DNA from: Prinia subflava
Lineage: Eukaryota > Chordata > Aves > Passeriformes > Cisticolidae
Direction of reading: 5' to 3'
Length of the DNA: 64,000 bases
NCBI RefSeq assembly: GCF_021018805.1
Contig: NC_086247.1
Location: 90,628,140-90,692,139 of the forward strand
Shown in pieces: positions 49,521 through 63,005 of this stretch (its first letter is position 1; every line of letters begins with the position of its first letter). The position numbers were made by a program, and so were the translations under genes. The notes below the pieces were generated by a model, which saw nothing but the letters and a program-made list of their open reading frames with translations, did not search any database and was not told the origin of the DNA.

Positions 49521-52500
49521 GGCCTGTAAATACAGAGTGAGTAGGAACAGGTAGCTAGAATAGCACTTCCTGCCTCTGAGTCAGCGATGCTGCACACGAG
49601 GGAAGCTGGCAATCAGAGGTCATGACTGAGTTACATTTCCATAGCAGGTTTATTTTGTGCTGCTCTTCTGCATAACCAGTATTTTTGCTCTGTGCAATTG
49701 GTCAAAAGCAAAACATGATTTTCTATGCATGTGTGCACTAACATGTTGCACTGCAAGTTCCTTGCAGTGAATCTTTGTTCAGCACACCATACTGGCCTTC
49801 AATTGCTTTCTTGCTCTTTTTTTCCCACCCATTTTATTATTGCTTCTAGTTCCCTTTTTCTCCCCCTTCAGCTGAGTGACTGTAATCTGTACCAAGTACA
49901 TGCTGTAAATAACATAGATTATATTTGGTGGACAGCAGGGTGCAGGACTCAAGAGGCATTTTCAAGAACCAGCAAAAATGCCATGGTTGGCTTTGTAGCT
50001 TTTAGTTTGGATCATCGCCTCCTTCTTGCTGTCCCTTCCCCCATGATTTTCTGATGGCTGCTTCTAAATGGATTTTTATCAGGGGGAAAAGCAAAGTGGA
50101 TGACAGCAGATGTGTTCCCTTAACAGGGTCTTTCCCTCAATGGCTCTGCTAATCATTATGTTTTGCTCCATAGGACTTTTTATTCATTTAACAGGTTTAT
50201 TTCCAGATTACATATTTGTTTTTATACTGTTTCCTCATAAATACAGGCACTGTAGAAAAAGCTGGCCCCACCATATTTCATGCAGTATTTGTTTATAGTA
50301 AGTGGGCCTCACTGAACCTGCATATACAATAAATACCCTTTCAGGATTCCTAGGCAGGAGTGGAGGGAACAGATGGCAAAACAGACCCAGGATTCCCGTT
50401 TACAAGGGGATCTTCAAATAACACAGGAGGAATGATAGCCATTAAAAAGGCTGCCTTCCAGTGCCTTAATTTTTGGCCAGAAAAATTGGATACATTAGCT
50501 GCTTTTTATTACTGGAGTTTTGGGGGTTTTAGTCAGGTTTTTTACACTCAATAACAGGCTTTCAAGAATTTGAAGTAAACCAAGGAGCAGGCACCTCCTT
50601 TGTCAAGGTCATCTGTTTGATCCATCTTTTCCGTCACCCTTCTTCATAGCAAGTCAGACTTAAAAGCTAACTAGACAAGACTCAAAACCATGTCTCAGAC
50701 CCATGGTCTCTGAGAGGTGCTTGAAATATGAACCATGGTCTGGGGGAAACTTTGCAAACAGCTGCTAAACCTCATACCCCGGTGACAGGACTGTACCTCA
50801 CAGATACCAGAGGATTGGAAGAAACACTTAGTACTGGAGATCTCTCTCATTCACTCTTTGGTGAGGGAGTGTAATTTGAATTTTATTTTTGCTTTAAAGG
50901 ATCAAGAGTGGGAATAAGAGAAGGCTGTTCATGTGTTGTTTTTCTGTGCTGTGAAAAGTTTGTATCTGAGTGTAGCCAGGGGAGAAAAAAAAGTACAAGA
51001 AAGCTGCAAGTTAGGGTATTTCTACAGTACAGGACTCTTAGTTATCCCCGGGCTTAAAGTCTGCCTGGTTATTTTGGCAATGTTTCTGCTTACACCTGCT
51101 AAGAGACATAATCTGCCTGCTTGGCTCAGTGCTCCTCCCAGGTGAGTTTTGACCTCCTCTCTTTGCAGAGAAGGTGCCTCAGTAGTGGAAGTTTTGCACA
51201 GGTGTTTTGAGGGACTGTCAGGACACCCCACAGAGCCCCCTACTTCCCACCAGCTCTTGGTCAGGGAGAGGTAGTGGCAAGTGTAGGTACAACTGCTTGG
51301 ACTGGTTGAACAGCAGTAGGAGATACCAGCCCCATGCCCTGCTCTCCACACAAACCCACTGCTTATGCAGAATCTTCGTGCGATGGCTTCAGCTGTGAGC
51401 AGAGCAAGGAGTGCTGCATTGGGAAAGGTGTTCACAGTCTGCAATCAGTGGTTTTTATTTAAAAAAAAAAAGCCTTGAAAAAGCCAACAGACGTGAAGGT
51501 AGGTGATTGTTAGATTAGTGCAGCACATTACCCAATAATTAGGGGTTTTTCCAGTAACAAAGGATGGCAGCCACAAGCCTGGAAACCGCCTGTGGTTTGG
51601 ATCCACTGGCTGCCATGCAGGCTTCCATTCTGGTGGTCAGGGTGTCCTAAAAGTCATGGGCAAAATTCAGTAGAGGGTGTTGGAAGAGACTGTCATGGCT
51701 GGAAGAGGAACCAGTACACAAGAGCACTGACATGAATACTGATGAAAGCCACCAGCCCAGCAGTGAAGGAAACCTTGGTTTCATATGTCAAATCAGGCCT
51801 GGCATGGCATGGGTGAGAGGCTTGGGCCGAGCTTGGAGTCAAGTCACATGTTGCTAAATGGTGGCTGAAATCATTATGTTGTTACATGGAAAATTGTAGC
51901 TTAAGAACTAGGACCTACTCAAGAACTGTTTTGGAGGCTGAGGCAGAGAATGACCATGAGGGCACACTACTCTGTGAGCCAAGTGCAGCTCAGCAGCATG
52001 GAAGCCACAAACAAGGCGCTCCCTGCAACACAAGGCAGGCCTTGTGGTGTATTCTACTGTACACCTTGTCTGTTGGTCCTGCAATCCTCCTCCTCTCAGC
52101 AACTGAGCTGCTGCATACCCACTGATGTCGGGATCCCCCTTCTGATAGGCAGAAACCTACTTCTTCCTCAGATTACATCAGCCAAGTGCTTTGCAGCCAG
52201 GGGTTTTCCCTCAAAATCTCAAATCTTGTTCCAGCTAAACGTAGCCACCAGCCTCTTTCTTAGCTGTTGCCTCTTTTTCTAAAAAGTTTTGGTTGGAGGG
52301 AGGAGGTGGGAGAGGTGAAAGTGAACTCTCCATTAGGCTATTAAATTTCTGGATTCTGACTAGCCTGTTTGTAGGTGTGTTCTTGGCTCTTTGCCAAAGT
52401 GCAGAAATTTTGCTGATTTGGGGCTTGCTGGGACAAAATACATGCTGCTTTGGAAGGACAGAGTTCTCTGCAAGAAAAAAATAAGGTAAGAAGCTGTGAT

Positions 52501-53560
52501 GCATGACTAGAGCTACCCTAAGGCAATAAGAGCAGTGCTACCAGAGGCAACACTAAAAGTGAGGAGGAGAGCAAGGCAGAGCAGGGTCTGGGGAGGGGAT
52601 GTGGAATTCACTCACCCTGCCAGCCTGTGCCTTGGCAGCAGCCTGGGAAACATGGATTCACAGAGCCCCCCGTGCTTCCACACGCTGTCAGCAGAGCACT
52701 TGCTGTTTTGTTTCCAAATGGCTTCAACTAAGGTGCCTTCCTAAGGGCAGAATATGCTCCAAGGGCAGAGACTGCAGCTTTCCTTAGTCATTGCCTTTAT
52801 GTTCTGCTGGCAAACGTGCTAATTCTGAAGTGGGAAATAATGGGCCTATCAGGGTAGGAGTGGGAAGAAAACCAAGGAGTAAATTGAGATATGTCCTTAT
52901 GCCTAAACAAATCTGATGCCTCTCCTCCCCCCCTTTCCCCCTTCCCCGCCTCCCAGCAATATTCAAGCTCAATTTGCAGCAAGCGTGCATTCTGTACAGC
53001 CAGACAATGCCAAGTTTTATCATCCCCTGCCTCCTGCCTGGGAGGCAGCGGTTGGCTGGTTGAATCCTGCAAGACTGCACAGGATGGCAGCCAGCACTGA
53101 ATTCCACTCTGTAGGTCCCTGTCTGGGAAATGCACCCAAATGCACACAAATATTGTTATATCAGAGCTCTCCCAGCACAAAACGGTGTGATTTACACTTC
53201 CTGGATCATCGGAATTTACTGCAGGGAGGTGACAGGCTGCTCTCAGCTGCTCTGGTTGCAGTTCCCATCATGGGGTTTATAAAGGTGGTTACCGTGGCGA
53301 GTGAAGTGGGCAAGGTATGAATAGATTCATGAAGGTCTCTACGGAATAAGGAAAGGTTTTTCCAGCCTGCTGTTACCTGATCTAGCCAATTTGACATGGC
53401 CCCTCATCACGGCAGATCTGAGCAATGCTCAGCATTTGAAAAAAAGAAAGAGCAACAAACCCCTTCCTTTTCTTCCTGCTCAGTTCACAGGAAAAATATT
53501 TTGACTGGTTTGAAGGCTGGGATTTCTAGGTTTTTTCCCATGTCTGTTTAGATAAGTGAA

Positions 53561-53578
53561 TGTGTGTGTGTGTGTGTA
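53561..53578. repeat. (TG)9 microsatellite
   Basis: Nine uninterrupted TG units. Confidence 0.95.
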
Positions 53579-54370
53579 TAAGAGGAACAGAAGTTGTTGA
53601 AAGTTGATTTGAAGAAATTAGTTTTGCATTTGTTTCATTCGAGGCTGAATTCTATTATTAATTTCATGGATTTAACATGCAACTTTTGCACTGGGTTCAG
53701 TGAAACATGGACATTCATCTGGAAGTCCAAGGCTGTAGCCACTACTTTTAATGAAACAGTATTTTTTTAAATGTAGGAATCTTGCATTGGAAATTCAAGA
53801 CATGCCGCTCAAGTTGCCGCTCAAGTTCACTAGATGAAGTGACCGTGTGCTCCAGTTGGATTTCATTGATGGGATCTACCTGCAGCAGGTTGCCCTCATG
53901 CCAAACCTGTCTGGATAGTCCATGATTGGTGAAAACAGAGACCTGGAGACTTTGTATCATGAGGAGTGGTGTGCACTCGCTGTTGCCATGAAGTCTGGTT
54001 ATTCCGAAAACTTAAGGCCGCATATATGAAGCAAGTTAGTACTAAATTGACTACTGTACCTTTCATTAGATCTATTATCTACCTAGAGGCTATTTTCACT
54101 TTGAAGTGGCATTTACTCCTAGTAAGTAATGTCTGAAAATGCTGTTAATTAAGGTTTCATCTGTTTAGAGGATTTTCTTCTTCTTCCTCCCCCTCTCCTC
54201 TTTTCTTTTCTTTTCAGAAGCTAGTAATTAGTCCAATAATGTGGAGACATTGTTACTGCAGCTCATTATATTTGGCAATGCTCACTTGGACCCTTGAGTG
54301 CTGGTGATGTCAAGTTGACCTGAAATGCAAGGATTCCATCTGTCAGGAATAACTGATGAATTGGCAATTA

Positions 54371-54396
54371 AATATAAATATATATATATATATATT
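54371..54396. repeat. (TA)n simple repeat
   Basis: An A/T run with about ten consecutive TA units. Confidence 0.9.
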
Positions 54397-54929
54397 TAAC
54401 TCATTACTTGTGCTGGATTGACAGTCCTGCAAGCACTATCATTTTAAGTTCATCGACAGACTAATAAAGCTTCCCCTGGGCTCCCTTCCTCATGTGGAGC
54501 GACCAGCGGCAGAGATGAGAGGAGAGTCAGATCCTGGAGGGATTTAATTTTGTTCTGTCTATAGACTACAGTGATGAGAGTGTCAGTCTGGGCTGGGGTG
54601 AAGTGAATATCTGGGCTAACAGAGACAACTGGTACCATGTGGATAACCAAACAGCCCTGTGATTATGCTGGTTCTCAGCTGTTATTGCCTCTTGTTGAAC
54701 CAGTGGTACAGAAATGGATCTCTGTTTCCAAGCAGCATCCAGTCATGGACAGGGGAATTTCTGTAAATGTGTTCACCATTGCTTAACACTGTGTTCTTTT
54801 CCAGCAGAAATTGGAGAGAAGTAGCCATCCGTTATGTTTGCTGGGGAGTGGCATCTGGGATGTAGAGGAGATGAGGAACACAGGTTCTCTCTGTCCAGGA
54901 TTGTGCTACCAGAGTAACACTGTCATTCA

Positions 54930-55530
54930 ATGATTATCACAGGATTGCAGAACCATTTATGTTGGAAAAGACCTCTGAGGTCATCAAGACCAAACTTTGA
55001 TCACCACCTTGCCAACTAGACCACCAAGTGCCAGTTGTTTCTTGAATACCTATAGTGGTGGTATAAGTATTCCACCACCTCCCTGGGCAGTCCCTTCCAA
55101 TGTTTAGCAACCCTTTCCATGAAGAAAGTCCTCCTGATGTCCAGCCTGAACCTCCCCTGGCAGGGTGAAGCCATGTCCTCTTGTCCCGTTGCAGGTTGCC
55201 TAGGAGTAAAGATCGGCCCCCACCTGGCTAAAGCCGCCTTTCAGGCAGGTGTAGAGAGTGATAAGGTCATCCCTGAGCTTCCATTTCTCCAGACTAAACA
55301 TCCCCAGCTCCCTCAGCCATTGATCATCAGACTTGTGCTCCTGACTCTTCACCAGCTCCATTTCCATCCTCTGGACACACTCCAGCACCTCAGTGGCTTT
55401 CTTGGAGTGGCCCAAATCTGAACACAGGATTTGAGGTGTGGCCTCACTGGTGCTGTGTACAGGAGGACAGTCACTGCCCTGGTCCTGCTGCCACACTATT
55501 CTTGATACACCCTTCATGTCGGCTGTTGAG
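54930..55530 (-). mobile_element. CR1 LINE fragment, minus strand, longest copy
   Basis: Read from the left, this is the reverse complement of a CR1 3' end: GGATTGCAGAACCATTTATG, GGAAAAGACCTCTGAGGTCA, CCACCTCCCTGGGCAG, GTCCTCCTGATGTCCAGCC, TCTCCAGACTAAACATCCCC, CATCCTCTGGACACACTCCAG and GGTCCTGCTGCCACACTATT appear in the CR1 order. About 600 bp is present, the longest in the window. On the CR1 sense strand a 105-codon frame (55200-55517) reads [20 protein letters not shown], close to the usual CR1 tail translation; it is transposon sequence, not a host gene. The reverse-transcriptase core is missing, so the copy is dead. Confidence 0.93.
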
Positions 55531-58500
55531 ATGTGTCATCCCACTGCTGGTTGGGTGAGTTGCTACTGCAGCAGGGAAGACAGAAACTTTAGTACATGTT
55601 GACTCCCATAGGCATCAGGTAAATTTGCAATCTCTGTTCCCCCACCTGCATCTTCAGCCAGCACCAGGCCTCAGTGCTGTGGAACATGAACCCAACTTGT
55701 TGGCATGTATTGGCCTGAGGGCAAGGCCACCTGATGGCTCAAAATCAAAATGTTCAGCTTGTACCAATAGCTTACATTCTAGCATCATTCATTATTTATT
55801 ATGGCAAGAGGAGTCTGAGGAAAACAGAAAAAAACAACCCAAAACTGTGAAGGGAGGATAAAACAACTGAGAGCCCAGCTTCAAGGCTGTCCAAGCTGCT
55901 CCTGGGAACACAAAGCCACCAAAGTGTAGGCTCTCCCTAAATTGTCCTCTGCTCAGGTGGTGTCCTCTTGCCATGTCTTTTGCAGAATTGGTCATTTTAT
56001 CCACCAGCCAAGTGGGGTCCTCCAGCCCAAGAGAGAGATAGTTCTGGATAGGCCACCCCTTAAATACAGAGCTGCAAGTTTTGCCAAAAGCAGTCTTTAA
56101 ATCCTGTGTCTTCAGACCCCTGCTGTTTCATCAAAGCCCTGCTGAGTATCTGGGCCTAGATCCACCTTTAGAAATAGGAATTACTGGATCCATGCATAGG
56201 GAGACACAACAGAGCAGATGAAATTGCAAAATATTTAATAATAAAGATTGTTCGCACATTTCCAGCTTAATGTTACTGGCCAAGGAAAGCTGGATGTTTC
56301 ACATCGTGTTAGCAGGATATTGCAATATTTTGGCTGCTTATCTGAAGTGGAATGAATGGAACTGCCAAAGCTTTTGAAGTTCACTCATGAGATAATATTT
56401 TATTAATTTTCTGAGCTGAGGGCACTTTAGCATCTCCTGTGAGTCTTCTGAATATTAAATGCATGAAGCTCTATAGGCAGGACTCTTTCAACATTTGCTC
56501 ATTCAGTGTTTAAAAGCACCCGCTTCCCATAAATTGAGAGCAGTCTCCTTGGTTTTCCGAGAGTTATCTTCTCTCCAATAAATTAGAAAGTATATCAATT
56601 TCCTATTTATGCCCTTTGAATTCAAAGCAGGGGCTACTTAGGTGCAAGAAAAAATGCAGTCTATGTTTGCCTCGTTTGTCTGCCTGCTCCTTAGGAAATG
56701 CAGTTTAAGTCAGAATGAGCCACTGTGCTTGAACTCCAGCTGTGAAAATAATTTTATTTCATGAAAGCACCCAGTCTTTTAGTCCTGCTCTGAGCTACTC
56801 TGGCCTTCAGCTAGAGCAGAGCAGAGGAGGGAAGTGTAAGACCTGGCTGCTGCTGTGTGTGGCACTGGCAGGACCAGCCAGCCTGGTCACATCCCAGCTC
56901 CAAGGCCTGCTAAGCTGGACTCTGCTCCTGCAGCTCAGATTCCACAGCAAGACATCTGCCTACCTAGTTGCACCGCCCTGGGCAGGGGGACAGGTCCCTG
57001 TGGGGTGATTTTGGTCTTTGGGTGCATCCATCCAACACTGAAAAACACTAACTTGTGCAGTGGAGATGTTGAGCTCTCATCAGCCGTAGTTTCCTACCCC
57101 CAGCCACAGCTGGGTGAAAGCAGGGGAATTCAGGAGAGCACGTGCCAGCCAGAAAAGCGCTTGCTGTGTTAGACTCAGAAAATCCTCTCAAGTGTGCAGT
57201 GCTAGGCAGAGCTGCCAGCATGGACTTCTGCATCAAAAAGGACAGACAGTTCCTAGATCTAGTGTCTGGTGCTTTATAAATAGGTTTAGACGACAGGGAA
57301 AAGTAAAGAGAGTAGCAAAAAAGAAATAAATTACAGCCTTTGTCCAAAAATATGCTAGCTACATTGTTTCTTTTCCCTAAAAAAAGAAAGAAAGAAAAAA
57401 AAAGGTTGCTTTTTCTGCATTAAGCTTGTCATAACTGGATGATTATAGTAACACCATGAGAAGAGCCAGCCAGGATGTGACACTTTAGTTTTCAAAATAG
57501 CTCTTCCTAAAATAAACTCTTTCCTCACAGACTGCTACTGTGATACTTATGGGAAAATGTGAACAGACCACTCGTTCTCCCATCTTTCCTTGGAGATTGA
57601 GGAACTTTCCATCAGTTTATGTGGTCTAAAATCCTGTCCCTCAGATGGGGAGGCCAAAGCCACAGGAAAATGGGGGGAGTGTAATTTAATACATTTCACC
57701 AATTTGCCTTAATGGCACATCGGAAGCCTCCAGGTTTAATTAGATTTACTCTATGCCCTCAGAGAAAAAATATCTGCCATTTCCATCAAGACTGTGGTAT
57801 TTGCAGGGATTCAGTAACACGGAGCGGGGCTGAGCATACCCTGTAGCAGTAAGGCCTTGAGCACGCACATTGTGACACTTCAAACCAGATGTCTTGGGCT
57901 GTGGGCATCTGTCCTCTCTGGGTGCCATTGAAGCTGCACTGTCCACCTGCACCACCCCGTGCAGCCCGTCCTTTCTTCCATGCAAAGCTTTTCCTCCTCT
58001 TGGCTCAGGGTGCTGACTCCCAAAATGCACATCAGACAGAATCAGCTGGGCTAGTGAAAACCTCCCTCTGGAAAGGAATCCTAGCCTTTTTGGTCAGCAT
58101 GGCTGGACCGGGAGGAAGCTACAGCCCCATGGCTTCTGATGCGTGAGGCTTGTGCTGACTTTCCATGCATTCCATAAGAGGAACATCAGTCAAAAACAGA
58201 TGTGCTGGGCCAAGCACGCGTCAAACCTCACCCAGCACGGCTGGCATTGCTGAAACATTTATTTCCTTAATTTAAGTTTTTTGTGAACTTGCAGATGATT
58301 CCCCCCATCTTGACAGTAAAGGGGAAGCAGTGATAGCTGAGTTCCCACACACACTGCATGGGAGCTTGGCTTGAGGACAGAGAAAGATGTGAGTCCCCAT
58401 GTGGGGACATTCCAGTTCAGATCAGAAATACATGCTTTCTGCTCTGTTGTTTTCCAGTACTGTGAGCTCTCTGAATGAAACCAACAAAAAGCAGGGTCTG

Positions 58501-60087
58501 GTCAGATTCTACCAGTGTTTACTTATTCTTCAACTAATGAAGTTTAGTCACTTGCGTAAATTATTATCCCAACTTCTCCCCTCAAGGTATCAAGTCGAGA
58601 GAACACAAGGCTCATTTTCCAATTCTCCCTTACTGTCTTGCTAGGTGATTTCTTGCTCCACTACCCATTGCATCCCTACAAAATGAAATGTATCACCACT
58701 GCTAGTTTGTCACATTTCCCTTCTCCTAGCAGGTATTGGGCAGGTTCATTGTTAGTTACATACTTAATAGTGAAACTGAGTAGGTGGGCATGTTGTAAGA
58801 ATGGAGCTTCTTGAAGGGAGACATAAAACAAAGCTGCTAACAGAAAGACTAAAATAATACAGAGGAGATTTTAATTTGGGTTAGACTGGATTTCTCCTCA
58901 CTGAAGCAAGTAGAAGGTTTCTTTTTTAATAGAGAAATAAATCTGATGATCTCTGAACTGGGAAGTTCAGCTTTCAATGCACTTCCTCCAGACTGACTCA
59001 TTGTGAGATATATTGTGAAATCCATGGGAATGGACTGCACTTGTGCCATGCAGCAGAGCATCTCAAACAGGACACTTGCAATTTGGGGTAAATTGATAAG
59101 CTTTCATATCTGATTAGATGGTATGGCTTTACATTCTCATGATTGCTTTGTCTTGACAGGGCAGGAGAGAAGATTCCTCTGTTCTCTTCCACATCCCAGG
59201 AAAACAGGCCTCATTTTTCCAGAGGTTTAGTACAGTCTAAATGTCCAGAATATATGTGTATTACTGAAGGAAATGTTCATCTAGACACATTTTGCTTGCT
59301 CTTTTTCCCTTCCCGACTGTCTATGGAGCAGCCATGGTTGTTCCAACATTCAGCTTGGCATTTGGAAATCAGGCTCCATTGGCCATTTGCTCCCCTGCTT
59401 CCTATCTGGATATGCCAAAGTCCTATGGATCCTTGTCTTCTCACAGGATGATGGCACAACCCTCTGCTGTTCTGCATGACAAAGATGGCCTAGAAATAAA
59501 ATTCAGGTTGATCCCAGGCTTAGGGAAGTCAGGCATGCCATGGAATCTGTGGCAGGGAGATAGTTAACATCCTCTCCCTCTGTGGGGAGAGAGTGCAGCT
59601 GCCTATCCAGCCTGCCAAACTGAAAGGGGATCCAGCCCTCGGGGAAATGTGTCTGGAGTTATTTAATCCCAAAAGGATTATAAAGAGAGTATGCTCTAGG
59701 GAATCTCTCAAGCCCTACCCCTGTTAAAGTAAAATAAAACCAAACCCCAAAACCAACAATCCCTTTCCCGTTGATGGCTTGCAGCAAAAGATACCCCTGA
59801 ACTTTAACCGAAAAATGTGCCCCAGTCGAGACAGTCAGTGCTGCTCCTCTGGAAAACTTCTTCTGCTTTGGCTTCCATGGTGCTATCATTTCCTGCCTCT
59901 CCTCCTACCTCTTTAATCTCCTTCAGCACGTCCTTCGGAGGACCTTCTTATCTTCCTCCAACTTATGTATGGGTTTCATCGGGCTGAGTCTTTCATCCCC
60001 ACTTCTTCCTCTATTGTATCTTATCCCTGGTTAATCTCAGCCATGCTCCCTACTTAGTCTGTTCATCTGTTCTCATTTTGACTTATG
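55531..60087. other. Non-coding sequence, no gene seen
   Basis: This is unique DNA with an A/GAAA-rich run at 57379-57403. Overlapping frames near 56742-57347 and 57746-58146 have no domain. Confidence 0.5.
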
Positions 60088-60150
60088 TTTAGACTGTAAA
60101 CTCCTTGAGATAGGGCCTGCCTTTTTATTTTATACTTTTACAGTACCTCC
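60088..60150 (+). mobile_element. Old retroposon tail relic
   Basis: TTAGACTGTAAACTCCTTGAGA and a GGGCCTGCC phrase, then a T-rich stretch and ACAGTACCTCC, follow the order of an ancient LINE/SINE tail shared widely among amniotes (TAGACTGTAAGCTCCTTG...ACAGTGCCT). It is only about 60 bp and diverged. It may be the same broad class as the relic at 10312-10410. Family assignment is uncertain. Confidence 0.4.
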
Positions 60151-63005
60151 AGGAACATGAAATTGCAGGCTGGACTAAGTCATCAAACAGAATTAAAACA
60201 TTAAAAGAAAGCTAGCCTAAAAGTTTGAGTGGAAATATCTTCCTCATTTTCGGCAGCAATCCAAGGCAGTGCAGCTTTCATTTGTATAAACACAGGAGCA
60301 TTGCTCTCCTATGCAGCACAGCGGGATTGAGTAAACGACTGGTTCACCCTCCAGTAAGTCACCCATTGCCTTCCCAACAGCAGGCATCAATTTGCTGGTG
60401 AGCAGGAAGGAGAGGCCCTGTTCCTTCCGTGAGCAGCACCAGGAGGATTTGGTTTCCCTGGCTGCATGGGAGATCAGTGTGGTTAAGATGGTGTCCAGCT
60501 GCTGCCATGCCCACCATAGTTAGCTGGCATTATGCAAGGGATGTTTTTTAAGGAGCTGTGGCAGCAGTAGGTTTTTGTCCAATTTTTTTTTCTGCTTTCT
60601 TCTTTGAAGGCTCCTTAGAAGAGCTAAATGTTCTGCAAAAGAAGAACAATCTGGACTTCTTGAATAGCACACATTTTATACACCAGTGGGCTCTTGTCAG
60701 CACTTCTTTCTTCAGTCCATTGAGACCTTCAGTGAAGTTTCTTCATGAGCAGCTATCTGTCTATTCCTGCCTGCTTTACGCGGTCTCATTCAGAAGACAA
60801 AACACTGTTTTGATTTTTTTTTTAGGTAATTCCATCATTTTCTGCAGCCTTTTCTTTAAAGAACTATAGAAGCTAATAAATGCCTCATTAATTTGAAAGA
60901 GGCATGTCCGAGGAACCACTCATCTCTGATGGCCACAGTTAACTTCTAGTCAGCATGTGCTTACTTTGGTGTTTGGCTCTTTGATTCTTGTGGTGTTTCC
61001 CAATGATGCAGGAAAGCACCAGGATCTTCCTGGATGACCCAGTCCTGCCATCCAGGTGTCTTCCTCCTCCCTCACCTGCCAGCTGCCTGGTGAACCAACG
61101 TGGCGTGCATCTGCCTGAGCTCTCCCACATTTTAAGTACAGCTGACCCTGGATGATGACCCAACCTTACCATTTCCTCCTCTACATCCCAGACTTTCAAA
61201 TATAAGTAGTTTTCTCTGTGATCTTTGCCACTGATGAGGGAATTAGACCCTCTAGGCATTTCTGAAGCTTTTCCTGTGACATATATGAGGAAGGAGCAGA
61301 TGAGTTATTAACATCAAGTAAACCATTAATTCACTCATTCAGTTTGATTACCTGTTTCTAACAGTAATTGTGAATTACCTGGTCACCTTACGTTTTCATG
61401 AAGAAAGACAAAAGATAAATGGATCAATAGAAGAAAAGTACTTTCAGTACTTTCCTGCATTTATGCAAGAAACAGCTAGAGACAGGCAACAAGCTGAATG
61501 GGGAGCACTGGACCAGAGTATGGTGTGCTATGGAGCTGTGCCTCTATTCCTTGCACACTCTTGGCAAATTTGGCTTGATGCCTCTTAATGTTGCATTCCA
61601 GGGCCACTGCTGTTACCTGTGGCAGTAAAATAGTTTCCATACTAACGATAACAGTAGGGGCCAGTCATTAAAATTCTGAAATAGCTTGTATGGATCATTT
61701 TTATAAGGTTCGTGTCCACTAGGGCTGGAAGCATGCCATCTATTCTTTGAAGTGCAACCTTGGAATTTGGGTAAGGCTCTTTTCCCTTTCTTTGTATTTC
61801 TCAATCTCAGGTTCCCCTTTTGTAAAAAAAATGTGAATGATTTTGCAGGAAAAGAAGTTAGACAACTAGCCAGAGTAGGGACTGATCTGGATACAGCAGA
61901 TCTTTGTATGGGAATGTATGGAGACTTATGTATGGACTAGTGAGAATTAGGATATGGAGCTCCACCTTGCCCTTTACTTCCTGTTTTATTCTGTGCAAAT
62001 TTTTCCTCACTCTGTTAAATGAAGCTACGAGTGGTGGCTTTATTTCTACTGACCTGAGCCAGGTTGCTTTTGCAAAATTATAGACACCTGCCTGTGAAAT
62101 GTCATGAAGAGCTCTGACAGTTCATGGTACTGTGACACAAAGGACTCTGAAGAACAGGTAGTTTTTTCATTGGTCCTCCCAGTCAAAAGGAAAGGGTTTG
62201 AAAGGGCCAGTTGAATCTGGTGAATCAACAAATGCTGACAGGAATGCTGCCAGGGGTTTGCCTCTTAGACCAGGAGGCTACTGGGGGCTGAGAGGGCCTG
62301 TCTGTCAGGGAAGCAGAGGGCCAATTTTTGCCACAGGCTTGCCAAGCAGGTGAGGATGGCTTTCAAGTTCTTTGGGCAGGGGAACCTCAATCCATCCCAT
62401 CTCTACTAGTTTGATGCCAGTGCCAGCAATAGATGCACAGAACCTGGAAAGGGAAGCACAAAGGAATTCCAGAGAAATTGTCAGAGAAGCCAGAGACTGG
62501 ATTAGGAAAGCTAAAGTCTGATAGAATTAGATCTGGCCAGGGATTTTTTTTTAAGCTTTGTATGTGTTGCAATCCCTTCTCCAGATACCCACCTTTATGC
62601 CTTTGGTATTTAAATTTGAAAAGTGACATTAGACATCTCACAGCTTCAGCAGCAGATTGAACTCTGACATGTCTTGTTCTGTTGGGAGGTAACGACATTA
62701 GCAATTGTTAGAATAGATGGCAGTCTATGTGACTAGTTTGTTCTGTGATAACTGAAGGAAACCTCTGTGAGAGCTCAATTTAAACTGATATATGACCCAT
62801 TTAAAACCAGCTAACAGATATTTATGGTAAAATTTATCTGTTAATTTAAAGTGATTTTGGTAAAATCTGAGCTTCTCTAATATTCACCACCTATGCTTTC
62901 CATTTTTCCTCTCTCGGGGAAGAGTGATTTAAAGCTGATTTTGCTTAACTGAGGAAACAGAACTAATACAATAAGCTTCTTAAGATTTCTGTAAATCAGA
63001 AGCAT
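60151..63005. other. Non-coding sequence, no gene seen
   Basis: This is AT-rich unique sequence. Frames near 60558-60869 and 60939-61259 have no domain or convincing start context. Confidence 0.5.

Larger units (their letters stand above)
49521..54929. other. Non-coding sequence with simple repeats
   Basis: Unique DNA with a C/T tract at 52919-52954, (TG)9 at 53561-53578, a 12-bp tandem duplication of GCCGCTCAAGTT at 53804-53827, and an AT run at 54371-54396. Frames of 110-140 codons near 51022-51444 and 52784-53320 overlap on both strands and lack domains. Confidence 0.5.

Noticed and set aside
52919..52954. C/T-rich tract as a long splice-acceptor polypyrimidine tract
   Set aside because: The nearest downstream AG dinucleotides open no convincing coding frame, and the tract lies in low-complexity sequence.
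55200..55517. 105-codon minus-strand frame with a protein-like sequence
   Set aside because: It is the translated tail of the CR1 element at 54930-55530, including the usual LEK/LRDDLITLY motif, not a host gene.
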